DNA of 64,000 bases from Chionoecetes opilio (GCA_016584305.1 JACEEZ010021686.1:273501-337500), one strand, 5' to 3'. Counted from the first letter of the stretch, positions 22,973-35,552 are shown. Numbers and translations: made by a program. Notes: a model not told the origin generated them from the letters alone.

Positions 22973-23331
22973 GTGCTAGGGTGTGCGCTAGGCAAACCAG
23001 CTGATGCTGTAAAAGATTCTGCTTTCAGTGCACTTTGCTCATTTCTAGCCGAGAATGATGAATGGCAGTATTCCATATATGTGCTCATGAAACACATGGA
23101 CACCTTCCTGCAGGGTGAAGAAGGATACTCCATCAAATATTTCAAACAAAAGCTGAAGGAACGTTATGGTGATGACATCATTATCACAAGCTTCCCTGGA
23201 AAGACAAGCATTGTCAGTTTTCGTGACACTGCACACCGTGTCCTTCGTGAAAAATGGGTCACGGACAGAACAACTGGGAAAAACTGTGCAAATGATCAAA
23301 TAATTGATATGGCACAGTTGGCAAGATAATT
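22973..23331 (+). pseudogene. Unknown invertebrate repeat protein, C-terminal fragment
   Basis: The frame reads ALGKPADAVKDSAFSALCSF, then ENDEWQYSI, EEGYSIKYFKQKLKERYGDD and TSIVSFRDTAHRVL. The pattern (short helical block with Cys, then YS.K.FK..L.ERYGD and V.F...A) recalls a family of uncharacterised multi-copy proteins in crustaceans and other aquatic invertebrates. I infer they are mobile-element or recently amplified proteins. The function is unknown. The frame ends in a perfect 34-bp palindrome (23,313-23,346), beyond which the matching N-terminal part runs on the opposite strand. Confidence 0.5.
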
Positions 23332-23346
23332 ATCTTGCCAACTGTG
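23313..23346. repeat. Perfect 34-bp palindrome at an inversion junction
   Basis: CACAGTTGGCAAGATAA is mirrored exactly at 23,329/23,330. The last codons of both flanking protein fragments lie inside it. Confidence 0.95.
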
Positions 23347-23571
23347 TTACCCCACTCATCACACCTTTCTCCTATGCGTTTCAACACACTGTCCTTGAAT
23401 TCAATAGTTGCAACACTGCTGAAGCTTTTCCTTCGTTTGAGAACCAGTTTGCCATCAGTTTCTATCGTCTCTGAACAAAACAAGCAGTGATTCCCTATAT
23501 CGAAGACGGGGGTTCTGGATCTCAGTGTGGGTGGTGCTGCATCTTCATCAGTTGGTGCTTTCTCTTCTGTG
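23335..23571 (-). pseudogene. Unknown repeat protein, N-terminal zinc-binding-like fragment
   Basis: The minus frame from about 23,560 reads TPVFDIGNHCLFCSETIETD, then a basic stretch LVLKRRKSFSSVATIEFKDS and ERCDEWGNTV. A CxxC motif followed by W.N.V is how the N-terminal region of the same uncharacterised family begins, and it normally continues to an R....DL.AAEA.YH..C block, missing here. Strand and order relative to 22,973-23,331 show the gene is cut and inverted. An acidic, proline-bearing stretch precedes the CxxC. Confidence 0.45.
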
Positions 23572-24319
23572 CCTTAATGCTGGTTTCACGGGTGTAGACT
23601 TTGCGACAAGCAGCGTGCACTTGCAGTAGATCCATCGTCTGTAACAGGTGGTGAAGTCCATCTTGTCTTTTCAGGCTTGCTGTCACCAGAGTCCTCCGTC
23701 CCTTGTCCCCAACGCAGACATAATTTCATCCCAAATTGTCTTGACATATTACACACGATGCCATCTCTGAAATACAAAAAAAAAAAACTAAATAACAGTT
23801 GGTACAGTTAAAATTACAGATGATCTGGCATGCGAACTGATGAAAAGTGCATCTACGCCACACCTTTATATTAGTTTTAGCTTTGGTATCGTTTCAGATT
23901 CTCATCTTGGCTTCTAATTAATGGTTTAATCAACATTCACATGCCTCAAGACCTATATTTTGACTCCATTTTTGTATTTATCATATCTGAAACCAGAAAT
24001 ATGGGAAACTAAAGGACTGGCGGTTATTTTGGACGCCATCTTGGATTTCCGCTGAAGCACAAGCAGGATTTCTGGGGAGTTTTAGTATGTAAATCAGGAC
24101 AATTTTCTGAACATATCCTGCAATTTTCAGCTTGTTTATAATTTGTTCGGGGTTAAACCTATTACTCCTGAACTATAAGCCCTAAGGAGCCGGTAGATTG
24201 AAGAACGCCACAGTATGTCTTGAGTTGCCTAACGGGAATATTTACACAAACCAAATACCTACATATAAACATTCAAAATACATATCCTACATATTATTTA
24301 ATCATGCAAATACGTGTCC
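23572..24319. other. Unassigned; weak repeat similarity
   Basis: No intact gene. The minus-strand frame 23,586-23,777 may be another exon-like relic of the unknown protein. Bases 24,020-24,150 contain GGACGCCATCTTGGATTTCC, reminiscent of the blocks at 1-350 and 62,080. Confidence 0.35.
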
Positions 24320-24322
24320 CTT

Positions 24323-24415
24323 TAGGACTCGCGCGAGGTGACCCCCGGGAGTGGCATCGTAGGGTTAGAGAGGCGACGCGCCCCCCGGTCTATGCCCCCT
24401 AATATTATAATATAT

Positions 24416-24455
<40 letters not shown>

Positions 24456-24481
24456 GGGGCATAGGCCCGGGGGCGCGTCGC

Positions 24482-24488
<7 letters not shown>
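24323..24488. mobile_element. RTE LINE 3' tails facing each other across (TA)n
   Basis: Bases 24,323-24,403 (+) encode the RTE C-terminus ([18 protein letters not shown]) and end in TAATATTA. After a short TA tract, 24,448-24,488 carries the same tail on the minus strand. The tail-to-tail order resembles that at 52.5 kb. Further (TA)n follows to 24,570. Confidence 0.7.
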
Positions 24489-24576
<88 letters not shown>

Positions 24577-24759
24577 TTTTTCTTCTTTTCTTATACTCGT
24601 TATTTTCATGCGTATGTTTGTTCGTGTCTTCTTGTATGGCATATATTAATCTCAAATAATCATCTATATTCTTAATGTTGAAGAGACTGCAAAGGGATGC
24701 AAGCAATCCTGCCCACTAATTATCTATAAAAAGCATAAAGTACAAAAAAAAGCTCCAAA

Positions 24760-25470
24760 ACGGAAGGATTTTTTTTTATTCCCACATGCTAAAGAATTTA
24801 TTTTAAAATGTTTTTGGGGATTTCTTTCAGATAGGAAACCCCTCAAAAATTTTTTTGGGGGGGTGGGCCTAAAAAATTTACGGAGGAGTTTACCCATCCC
24901 ATTTTGTAATGCTGTTTTCCTGTTTTTTTCGGGTTACATTATTTTAATCTATTTTTAAAAAAGGCGGAAATATTTTAGGACCCCAATTTCGGAGTTCCCC
25001 CAAAAATTTAACAAATCCTCCATACCATTAAAATTCAAACTCAAATTTCTCAAAACTGGTCTTGGAAATCGACCACCACCCCCGATCATCTTTTAGTAAA
25101 ACAGGACCTTATGCCCATTTATAAATATATTAAATATTTAAAAATATTTTGGGGGGAAGGGGGCCGGGCTTTTATTAAATTAATTATTTATTTTATAGTT
25201 AAAAAATAATTTAATAATAAATAATATTTTAATTTTTCTTTGTTATTTAAACCAGGTGATTTTTTCTTTTTAGGAAAAATTAATTTTCCAAATTAAACCT
25301 TGTTTTTAAACCCTTCAAAGACTACAAAGATCAATCTAATTAATTTTACAAAAAAGGCAAAGTACAAAAAAACAAAAGGAAGGTTTTTTCCACACTTTAA
25401 ACCCTAAACCATACTTTCTTAAGTCACCCACTTTTAGTACTCCCCATTGCCTTTTTATATTATATATATA
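24760..25470. other. Homopolymer-rich, possibly unreliable sequence
   Basis: Stretches such as AAAAATTTTTTTGGGGGGG and many doubled or tripled bases give a texture unlike the rest. Part of 25,315-25,400 reads like a corrupted copy of 24,685-24,790. I suspect gap-fill or low-quality consensus. No gene is visible. Confidence 0.45.
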
Positions 25471-25698
25471 AGTTCAAAGACTAAGTTAAATGCCTCCTTC
25501 AATTAATCATTTATAATTCTTCCTAATATTATTCAAGTAAGTGGCCATTATAACCCATCCATGACCCCAATTCTGTACTATTGATGTCGATTGATGTGTT
25601 ACCTACATGGATACACCCTTTTATGACCTTTTACTGCAATACCACCTATGATCACCTGTTTCCCTCACCTGTGTGGCTCTCCCTCTCTCCCTCTACAG

Positions 25699-25774
25699 GG
25701 CCGAGTGTGCGCGTGCCAGCGAGAACGACCCTGAGGATCCCAATGCCCCGCGGGGACTCACCCACTTCGGCAGG
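25699..25774 (+). CDS. DPEP1: Membrane dipeptidase (DPEP1-like), internal exon A
   Basis: A polypyrimidine stretch and CTCTACAG precede the exon, and AGG|GTGAGT follows it. The 76-bp exon has one base completing a codon, then 25 codons starting AECARASENDPEDPN and ending GLTHFGR. In renal dipeptidase (zinc-dependent membrane dipeptidase, family M19) this is the loop after the NTPW block, ending in G-L-S-x-F-G just before R-V-V-K-E-L-N. It joins in phase with exon B at 50,331 to give HFGR-TVVREMN, matching the human order without gap. The enzyme cleaves dipeptides, and in mammals also leukotriene D4, on the cell surface. The acidic DPEDPN loop is lineage-variable. The exon alone would be weak evidence; with exon B it is convincing. 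Confidence 0.82.
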
Positions 25775-26214
25775 GTGAGTGTGGGCGAGACTGGTGACAA
25801 AGGAAGCAAGGCAAGACCAGGCAGGGAGGGGGGACTGCGGCAAAATTATGGAAAAAGTTATTACGATTGGTTTACATTTTGAGTTTATGAGGGTGAAGGG
25901 TGACATAGGTAAGAGGTGACAGAGGTGAGGAGTAACGGGGATAAGGGGTGACTGGGGTGGGAGATGACAGGGATGAGTGTGTCGTCTCCAGTGGATTCAT
26001 CCCTGTCTAAGTCTCTGAGTCTCAGTCTCTGTGGATTGTTTCCACAACTGGGGGTTGTGGAATCCTCACTCATGGTCATTAGGTGGGATTGTGAACAAGG
26101 ACAAGAGGCTGACCTGTATTATATCGGTTCTCTTCTCAGAATATCCTCCTCGATGCCTTCGTCGGAGTAACTTTGGCCTTTGGAAAAGTTGGTGCATGTG
26201 TATAATCACCACGG
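25775..26214 (+). other. Dipeptidase intron, 5' part
   Basis: Unique-looking intronic DNA with diffuse GGTGA-type repetition (25,885-25,975). The open frames here overlap exon A or are spurious. Confidence 0.5.
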
Positions 26215-26459
26215 TCTTGTCCACATGACCTGGACTCGCGATCGCTAGTTTTACCCTCCCGGAGAGAGCTTTGAGCTAGTAGGACCGATCTATGGGTAAT
26301 GCTGGAACCTCACCACCACACACACTCCATCTCCTTGCTCAAAGGGGGCAGCAACCGCCCAAATTTGTCAGTTAAAAATCCCCAGGAGGGAACAGGGATT
26401 CGAACCGGCTAGCCACAGAATAGTGCGTCAATGCTATATCCACTGGACCATCAGATCGG
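26215..26459 (-). repeat. tRNA-derived SINE (family 1)
   Basis: The minus strand starts near 26,459 with TGGTCCAGTGGATATAGCAT (A box region) and has CCGGTTCGAATCCC (B box) at about 26,393-26,406, followed by a non-tRNA body. Pol III boxes without a foldable 3' half indicate a SINE, not a tRNA gene. It is inserted in the dipeptidase intron. Confidence 0.6.
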
Positions 26460-26500
26460 TGTGTGTGTGTGTGTGTTAAGTGGTATTCATCATCACATTT

Positions 26501-26725
<225 letters not shown>

Positions 26726-26866
26726 CCCCCCACCCTCGACCTACTCCTCACCCTTCATTCTTCCCTCACCCTCTATTCTTCCTCTCACCTTCCATGCACT
26801 ACCATTGTTCCCACACCACCCCTTACACCATGGATACTATACTCGAGGATAACGGACTGTGTGTTA

Positions 26867-27543
26867 AGCCGCGGTCACACGGGCAACCTTTCTGGCAATA
26901 TTACAGCCGGCAACACAAACGCGGCCCAAACTCGGCTATAATTGCGCTGTTTTTTGAAGACCAACATGTCGGTCTTTCTCGGCAAGCATATTGCTGAAAT
27001 TCCTTCCACCAATGGATATTATTTGACATTCATTTTTAATGCACGCTCTAATTCAATATACAGAAGCTAAAATAAACACCTACATAGTGGCAAGAACCGA
27101 TTATAATACGAATTGTGAAGTCTTATACATTTTTTTAAAACATTTTGAAGGATATAATACACTTAGGAAAATTTACATGAGTTAGGGATGGTTTTTTATT
27201 TTCTTTGTTGACTGTCTATTAATAACTGAAATTTTTAGGGGATACTGAACTGGACAAACTTATTGTTTGAACAATGATGTTTGATGTTTATTCACACTGA
27301 CGCGCTTCCATACACAAGAATCCATTTCAATCATTCACCACCCTATTTGTGAACCAGTTTCTCCCTATTTATCCCTATTTTTCCAAGGACGCTTCTTCAG
27401 ATACGGCTTGAGAAGCCGAAATTGGCATTAAAACTCGGCTACCTCTATGAAAGTCCGTGTGACCAAAACACGGCAATACATTGCTTCAACTGAATATTGC
27501 CTGCTGTAGTATTGCCAGAAAAGTTGCTCGTGTGACCGCGGCT
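26867..27543. mobile_element. PIF/Harbinger-like MITE (677 bp)
   Basis: The TIRs begin AGCCGCGGTCACACGGGCAA, and the right end is its near-perfect complement (about 32 bp). TTA duplications flank both sides (26,864-26,866 and 27,544-27,546). The interior is AT-rich, with GGCAATA and CTCGGC motifs mirrored. No transposase. Confidence 0.8.
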
Positions 27544-27604
27544 TTAAAGTTTGGAGGAAAGCAACGGTGCTGTTCCTTACGGCGTATGGCTGAAACAACC
27601 GGGT

Positions 27605-27745
27605 TTTTTTCTTTCTTTTTCTTTTCATTACAAAGGACTGGCTAAGGGCAAAACTAAAAGTAACAGAAAGCCCGCTTAGTTGCCAATTATTATAAAGGTA
27701 AGAGAGTAGTAAAAGAGGGGGTGGGCCAATGGACCCATTTACTTT
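27605..27745 (-). mobile_element. LINE (jockey/CR1/L2 group) 3' end fragment
   Basis: CATTACAAAGGACTGGCTAA and GAAAGCCCGCTTAGTTGCCA match the 3' untranslated region of the LINE at 13,551. No coding sequence survives. Confidence 0.75.
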
Positions 27746-27886
27746 ACTTGAGGTAACGATAGATTGGAAATCTTCAAGCCTCATATAGTAAGGAAGTGAT
27801 GCAGATTTTTGGATGTGAACATTATATTTTATGATACAGCCATTTTAAATGGATGGAAATTTGTGCGCCCTAAAACGATTGGGCCC

Positions 27887-29993
27887 CAGACATAACTACG
27901 TCACGATTTGTTTACATCGGTGCATTGTGGGGATAAGGCGGGGTCGCCGCGGGTGGACCTACGAAGGGAAAACTACGGCGATGGAAGAATTTCGAGTTAT
28001 TTTGCGCGAAATTGATATTCCAGGTGCTATATTACAGTGCTCTATTCTCGCTGACAACACTATAGAGAAGACCTGAGGTAATGGCTGATGTGCAGAGGCT
28101 TTTAAACCAAGAAAACAGAGTCATAACAGAGCCTCGTCAAAAGGTAAGCAACTGGTAGTTATGTAATGTGTCCCTATCACTTGCTTACTTCTTAATGAGA
28201 CTCTGCTGTGACTGTTTTCCTGGTTTAGAAGCCTTTGCACATCAACCATCACCTCAGGTCTTCTCTATGTTGTCAGCGAGCACGGAAATATAGCACCTGG
28301 AATATCAATTTCGCCCAAAACAACTTGAAATTTTTTCATCGTCGTAGTTAGTCTTCTCTTTGTAGGTTGTACATATTCATGGTTATGATAGTATTAAAAT
28401 ACCCTATTAATTGAGTTCCTTTTGTTGTCTTTCCTCATAATAAGTAGTGGTACATCATGGTTTAAGTGTTACTTGACGAGCCAATGAATATTCTTGAGTC
28501 TGTACCAACATCACCAACCTTTGCTTTGATTTGTCTTATTGCTCCATCCATAAACAAGCTGCATAACCACTGTGACATTATCCATCCTTGCCTCATGATA
28601 TACCTGGTACTGTCGTCTACCGATATTTTTCTCCATACACATATCGGGAAAACTCGCTAACGGTAATGGCTAGGTTAGATTTTGCTTTGATTTATCTCAT
28701 TACTCCATCCATAAACAAGTTGCACGGTGACATTACCCATCCTTGCCTCATGGTACCTGGTACTCTCGTCTACCCAAATGCTCGTCCCTACATAAATCGG
28801 GGAAAAACTCGCCGACGGTATGGTTAGGTTAGGGGTATTAATGGACGAGAGTTGCGCGGTCGTTTTCAGAGACACAGACTATTTTTTCTTGGCCTACAAT
28901 AGGTGCTTGTTTTAATGGAGATAGTTTTTTTTTGCGCAAACCCATTAAAAAAACTATCTCCATTAAAACAAGCACCTATTGTAGGCCAAGAAAAAAACAG
29001 TGTGTCTCTGAAAACGACCGCGCAACTCTCGTCCATTATTACCCTAACCTAACTATTACCGTCGGCGAGTTTTCCCCGATTTATGTAGAGACGAGCATTT
29101 GGGTAGACGAGAGTACCAGGTACCATGAGGCAAGGATGGGTAATGTCACCGTGGTTATGCAACTTGTTTGTGGATGGAGTAATGAGATAAATCAAAGCAA
29201 AATCTAACCTAGCCATTACCGTCGGCGAGTTTTCCCGATTTGTGTAGGGAGAAAAATATCGGTAGACGACAGTACCAGGTATACCATGAGGCAAGGATGG
29301 GTAATGTCACGGTGGTTATGCAACTTGTTTATGGATGGAGTAATAAGATAAATCAAAGCAAAGGTTGGTGATGTTGGTATAGACTCAAAGAGTATTCATT
29401 GGCTCGTCAAGTAACACTTAAACCATGATGTACCACTACTTATTTTGAGGAAAGACAACAAAAGGAACTCAATTAATAAGGTATTTTGATACTATCATAA
29501 CCATGAATATGTACAACCTACAAAGAGAAGACTACGACGATGAAAAAATTTCGAGTTGTTTTGGGCGAAATTGATATTCCAGGTGCTATATTTCCGTGCT
29601 CGCTGACAACATAGAGAAGACCTGAGGTGATGGTTGATGAGCAAAGGCTTCTAAACCAGGAAAACAGTCACAGCAGAGTCTCATTAAGAAGTAAGCAAGT
29701 GATAGGGACACATTACATAACTACCAGTTGCTTACCTTTTGACGAGGCTCTGTTATGACTCTGTTTTCTTGGTTTAAAAGCCTCTGCACATCAGCCATTA
29801 CCTCAGGTCTTCTCTATAGTGTTGTCAGCGAGAACAGAGCACTGTAATATAGCACCTGGAATATCAATTTCGCGCAAAATAACTCGAAATTCTTCCATCG
29901 CCGTAGTTTTCCCTTCGTAGGTCCACCCGCGGCGACCCCGCCTTATCCCCACAATGCACCGATGTAAACAAACCGTGACGTAGTTATGGGTAG
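27887..29993. mobile_element. Large foldback element A (2.1 kb palindrome)
   Basis: Two arms of about 1.05 kb mirror around 28,940 with very few differences. The outer ends are CAGACATAACTACGTCACG and its complement. Each arm holds a nested inverted repeat (about 190-bp arms centred near 28,163 and 29,715, with TTGATATTCCAGGTGCTATA) and two direct copies of a roughly 165-bp unit (CCTTGCCTCATG...TACCTGGTACT...AAAACTCGC). Long TIRs with internal subrepeats are the hallmark of foldback (FB/Galileo-type) elements. A 73-75-codon frame appears in mirror in both arms and matches nothing known. No convincing target duplication. Confidence 0.75.
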
Positions 29994-30206
29994 GGTCCAT
30001 TGTCAAGCGGCCGCAGCGGGCCACTCCACAGTAACATTAACTTGCATTACCCCTACTACCGCAAGATGGCCAATAATCCTCCTTCAAGTTTTGTGGTAGG
30101 TTTTCACTGTGTTTGTGAATATATAAGTTGTAGTTTATAAGGAAGAAGTGAATAGACAGGGACAAGTGGCCCATGACAACAGGCAAGTGATTACTTTAGG
30201 CATCGC

Positions 30207-31505
<1,299 letters not shown>

Positions 31506-31551
31506 CGGCGCATGTTACACATACATGAGTAACATGCGTGTTCCCTCAGGG

Positions 31552-32500
31552 CATAGACCACTGTATACCTGGACTGCGCACGGAATATCGGCCTGTCGCA
31601 CAAGGGCCTGAAGTCAGAGGGCCGCTCGGATTCATATATATATATATATATATATACGGATCATATAGACTGGTTTATCAGTATATATGATATACTGTAA
31701 TCTTCGTAAATGTTTGTTCTATAATATTATCAAATAAAAAACAGTAAAACACGCTAAAGAAATGCCATTACGAGACTATGAAGAAATATGCATGAACTTA
31801 ATATTCACTTAACTCTTCGCCATTTAAAACTTTGCGAGTCAACTTTTATCATGAAGGGTATCAATAGAAGCGCAATTTTATTAGCTTTCCATTGCTATAT
31901 TTCGTTATCTGATAAATTGATTAGAACCATGCATAAATTAGCGTTAAATAAATAAATAAAATCATCAATCTGGTTGTTTTCCCGATTGATGAGTTTATTT
32001 ATTTAGTCAACGCTAATTTATACATAGTGCTAATTCATTTATCAGAAAACGAAATATATAAGTAAATAAATAACATCATCAATCGGGAAAATTACCCGAT
32101 TGATGATTTTATTTATTTATTTAACGCTAATTGATGCATGGTTCTAATTAATTTATCAGATAACGAAATATAGCAATGGAAAGCTAATAAAATTGCGCTT
32201 CTATTGATACCCTTCATGATAAAAGTTGACTCGAAAAGTTTTAAATGGCGAAGAGTTAAGTGCATATTTCTTCATAGTCGCGTAATGGCATTTCTTTAGC
32301 GTGTTTTACTGTTCTTTATTTGATAATATTATAGAATAAACATTTATGAAGATTACAGTATATCATATATACTGATAAACCAGTCTATATGATAGTCCAT
32401 AGACCACTATATCTCTTTGTCGGGCGCCCCGCAGGCCCCTATGCAGCCCCGCAATTCAAAACATTGTCGCGTGTGCAGTCCAGGTATACAGTGGTCTATA
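31552..32500. mobile_element. Foldback element C, complete copy with target duplication
   Basis: The long inverted arms meet near 32,030. The ends are CATAGACCACTGTATACCTG and its complement, flanked by CTCAGGG on both sides (31,545-31,551 and 32,501-32,507). Internal landmarks are TTATCAGTATATATGATATA, TTATCAAATAAAAAACAGTA and the central ATCAATCGGG blocks. There is a third partial inverted block near 31,960-32,110. No ORF. Single arms occur at 22,692, 35,690 and 38,690 and a relative at 36.35-37.46 kb, so this is a multi-copy family. Confidence 0.8.
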
Positions 32501-32507
32501 CTCAGGG

Positions 32508-32848
32508 AAATCAAGCCTATAGTCCATCACTGTTTATCATCACAATCATGTTTATCATCACAACCACACATCCATCACCACTGTTTACTTTTTTTCTTGT
32601 CTTTGGACACAGATGTGAACACTGGTGTTTTGATCGTGGTGTTTTAGCAGATTGGCACATAACAAACTTGAAACATAGTATGTTTGTTTGTTTGTGTCTA
32701 TCGGGCCTCCAGCAAGGGAGGTCCACGGGCTAGCTTGAGCCCGTCAGATGCTTTGATGTCACAGAGGTGGAGTGCGTTGATCGGTGGCAGCCTAGTGCGG
32801 CAGCGCGGCGGCGCTAGGCTGCGGGCAAAAAGACGGGTGGCGAGGGGC
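32508..32848. other. Unassigned spacer
   Basis: Short repeated TTTATCATCACAA motifs and a GC-rich block next to the hAT insertion. No gene. Confidence 0.5.
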
Positions 32849-32856
32849 ATGGCTAC

Positions 32857-35041
32857 CAGTGTTGTAGGTCTCGAGAATAGTTTGATGTGGTCTTGGTCTC
32901 GTTTGATGTGGTTTTGGTCTCGAAGCTTCTGGTCTCGGAGTTTGGCTCGAGACCAGGTCGAGCCCAGGATTAAAAAGTGCATCGCGGCGTTGGGAAGGTC
33001 GGAATTTATTATCATACACGGAGAAAAATCATGGCTGCTTCGATTCACGGCGCGCCATACAGCGTTGTACTGTCTATAGATACTGCCTGACTAGCTCTAC
33101 GGTGATGATGCATGAGCTGAGCCCTGCGAGCGCTGATAGAGTGCGTGCGAGTCGAGAGAACATGCATGACGTGGCCATTCTCGCAGTGATAATCTCCGTT
33201 TGCACGCACGCATGTTTGCAGCTCTGTTCACCTCCGTGTACTTCATATATGTGTAGGCCTATGTAATCCCCGCACCCTTCGTACACGTACACCACAGGTT
33301 TAGCTAGCTCGCTTGGAAAATAACCATAAAAATTGCTATTTTCCTATGTTTGTTTCTTCATGCCAACGAAGCAATTAAAGCAGCAGGGATGTCAATTTCC
33401 CGCGGATTCGCGGATTTCCGAGTATTTTATTGCCAGCTAGGTCTTTTCTGTGAATCGTGTAGATTCGGGTTAAAAATTTAGGGGTGGGGGGTACATAGTT
33501 GGCTAGCCCACAGCCGAACCTGACCCTGGTAACTGATCCAGCACAGACATTAAAACATTTTTTGGCTGGATCGGGAAGTTAATACTAGGCTGCCGATATC
33601 TCCTGACTCCACTGCTACAAGTTTGCTCAGGAGGCAGTATGTTGGGGGTGGAATACAGCAGCCCACAGCCAGTATGTTGGGGGTGGATTACAGCAGCCAC
33701 AGCCAGGTGAGATAGCTCTGGTGATCCAGGGGTCTGGTATCGATTGGCACACTGCCCTCACTGTGTCAGTGCTGTGTCAATGATTTCATTTATCATGTCA
33801 AAATGGTTAATAATTCATATATATTTCACAATTTAAGTTGCATGATATACCATATATATATGCACTTATACATACCATATACGTATACACAAATTGTGGA
33901 CACAAAAATAGACAAAATTGAGACCAAAAAATATTATAGATATAACCAAGGACCTCTCAGAGCATGAAATTTACAAAAAATCCGAACCCCCAGCTGGGAG
34001 GTTCCCTCGCTACACTCGGTCAGCCTCGCTGCGCTCGGTTGAGTTGGTCGCCCTATTATTTTATTTCAGAGGTTTTTTTCTTGTTTTGTTGTCATCCCTG
34101 AAGCAGAAATATTTGACCTAGATGTTCAGTTTCACATAAAATTTTGTATATATATTTCCTCCCTTATATGTTACCCTTACCCCCATTCTACCATAGCTCG
34201 TTAGTCGTTACATCGAGCACATCTGGCAGCAGGGTTGCCAGGTGCACAAACCACAAAATATACTTCTGGCATTCACTATACTTTTTTGGCATTTTCAATT
34301 TTTCATCATAAGAAAATGAAATTCAATCGACGAATATTTCTGGCAAATTCCAAAATTTGTTGAGTAATTTCTGGCAAGAAATACAACAATTGGCAGGACC
34401 TGGCAACTCTGTCTGGCAGAGACATAGGACGTCGGACAGTGAGGTGTACTGGGCTAGTCTCGCTTAGTTTCCGTTCGCACACCGGAATGAGTAATCATGT
34501 CGGCTTCTTCAGCAGTTATCAAATTTGCGTTCAAGGACCACAAGGAGTTTTTTGATAAGAAACACGGAAACCAGAAGCACACAGCAGTTTGTTTTTTCTG
34601 CAAGCAAAGCATCACGGACAAGGCTGGCACGACGTCGTTTTTAATTTGGCATTTTTAATTATTTTTGCATTTGATCCCGAAGACTATATGGATAATTTAA
34701 TTTGGTCCGTTATATTCAAAGGTACATTATGAGAAAGCAAATTAAAACCCATTCCTTACAAACAGGACAGGACAATACAATTTAGTATTTACGCAGTACG
34801 GACCAAAAACATTCAGATAATAGTCATATTTATAAAAAATATTTGTATATGCCTGTTCTTGGTCTTGGTCTGTTTTGGAGGGTCTGGTCTTCGTCTTGGT
34901 CTTGGTCTCGGAGGGCTGATCTTGGTCTTGGAAGGTCTGGTCTTGTTCTTGGTCTTGGTCTTGTTCTTGGTCTTGGTCTTGAAGGGTCTGGTCTTGGTCT
35001 TGGTCTTGGTCTCGGAAGGTCTGGTCTTGACTACAACACTG
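32857..35041 (+). mobile_element. hAT element, internally deleted (copy 1)
   Basis: The ends CAGTGTTGTAGGTCTCGAG and ...GACTACAACACTG are inverted. A perfect 8-bp duplication ATGGCTAC lies at 32,849-32,856 and 35,042-35,049, diagnostic of hAT insertion. Subterminal GGTCTTGGTCTCG repeats crowd both ends (32,885-32,960 and 34,859-35,030). It retains the first part of a transposase (34,497-34,658) and deletes the rest, so it is non-autonomous. An inverted sister copy is at 39,621-42,284. A 33-bp tandem duplication (GCAGTATGTTGGGGGTGGA) is at about 33,633-33,705. Confidence 0.9.
34497..34658 (+). pseudogene. hAT transposase N-terminus, BED zinc-finger start
   Basis: The ATG at 34,497 opens a 53-codon frame: SASSAVIKFAFKDHKEFFD, then KHTAVCFFCKQSITDKAGTT. 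The FKDHKEFF...CFFC order matches the N-terminal BED-type DNA-binding region of hAT transposases (first CxxC). It runs into a non-coding segment (LIWHF then stop), so the H..H half of the finger and the whole catalytic domain are missing. The upstream 200 bp with repeated TTCTGGCAA motifs may be its old promoter region. Confidence 0.6.
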
Positions 35042-35056
35042 ATGGCTACACTAGGA

Positions 35057-35552
35057 CAGGGTTCTTCAAAGTACGGTATTGGGTCGCGAGCTTTTGTTTA
35101 GTGGGTCGCCACGTCGTAAATTATATACATAATATGTGAAATGCTTTAAGAGAGAGGTAATGCCGATTGGAGAAGGCAGGACATGTACGCATAATCTTCA
35201 CTTGCCAATCATTCAATACTATTTTTCTCTACTTACCTAGTTACAATTTACACAGTACTTCTACATATTTTTTAAATACTTTTAATAAATAAAATTTACA
35301 TGGGCACACTCGAACATAATATTATGCAATCATTTTGAATCCATAGATGCATGTATGTAAACATGCATGCACTTATATATGCACTTATATATGCAATGCA
35401 CTAATATGCATTTATATGCATATGTATGTATGTATGTAATTGTAAAAAAAATCACATCGGAGACAGAAAGCAGCAACAGATATGCAATAGGGTCGTGAAT
35501 GTAATGCATAAAATCAAACTGGGTCGCGATGAAAAAAGTTTGAAGAACACTG
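35057..35552. mobile_element. hAT MITE (496 bp)
   Basis: The ends CAGGGTTCTTCAAA and, inverted, CAGTGTTCTTCAAA are flanked by CACTAGGA and CACTAGGG (7/8 match). Subterminal GGGTCGCGA motifs appear at both ends. It lies immediately beside the right end of the larger hAT element, and the two target duplications overlap by one base (35,049). Confidence 0.72.

Noticed and set aside
26215..26459. A genuine tRNA gene (also at 49,740, 51,240 and 54,917)
   Set aside because: A and B boxes are present, but the 3' half does not complete a cloverleaf and a long unrelated body follows. These are SINEs.
27849..28076. A conserved 73-75-codon gene present in two copies (also 29,803-30,024 minus)
   Set aside because: The two frames are the two arms of the foldback palindrome. 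Conservation reflects arm identity, not coding constraint.
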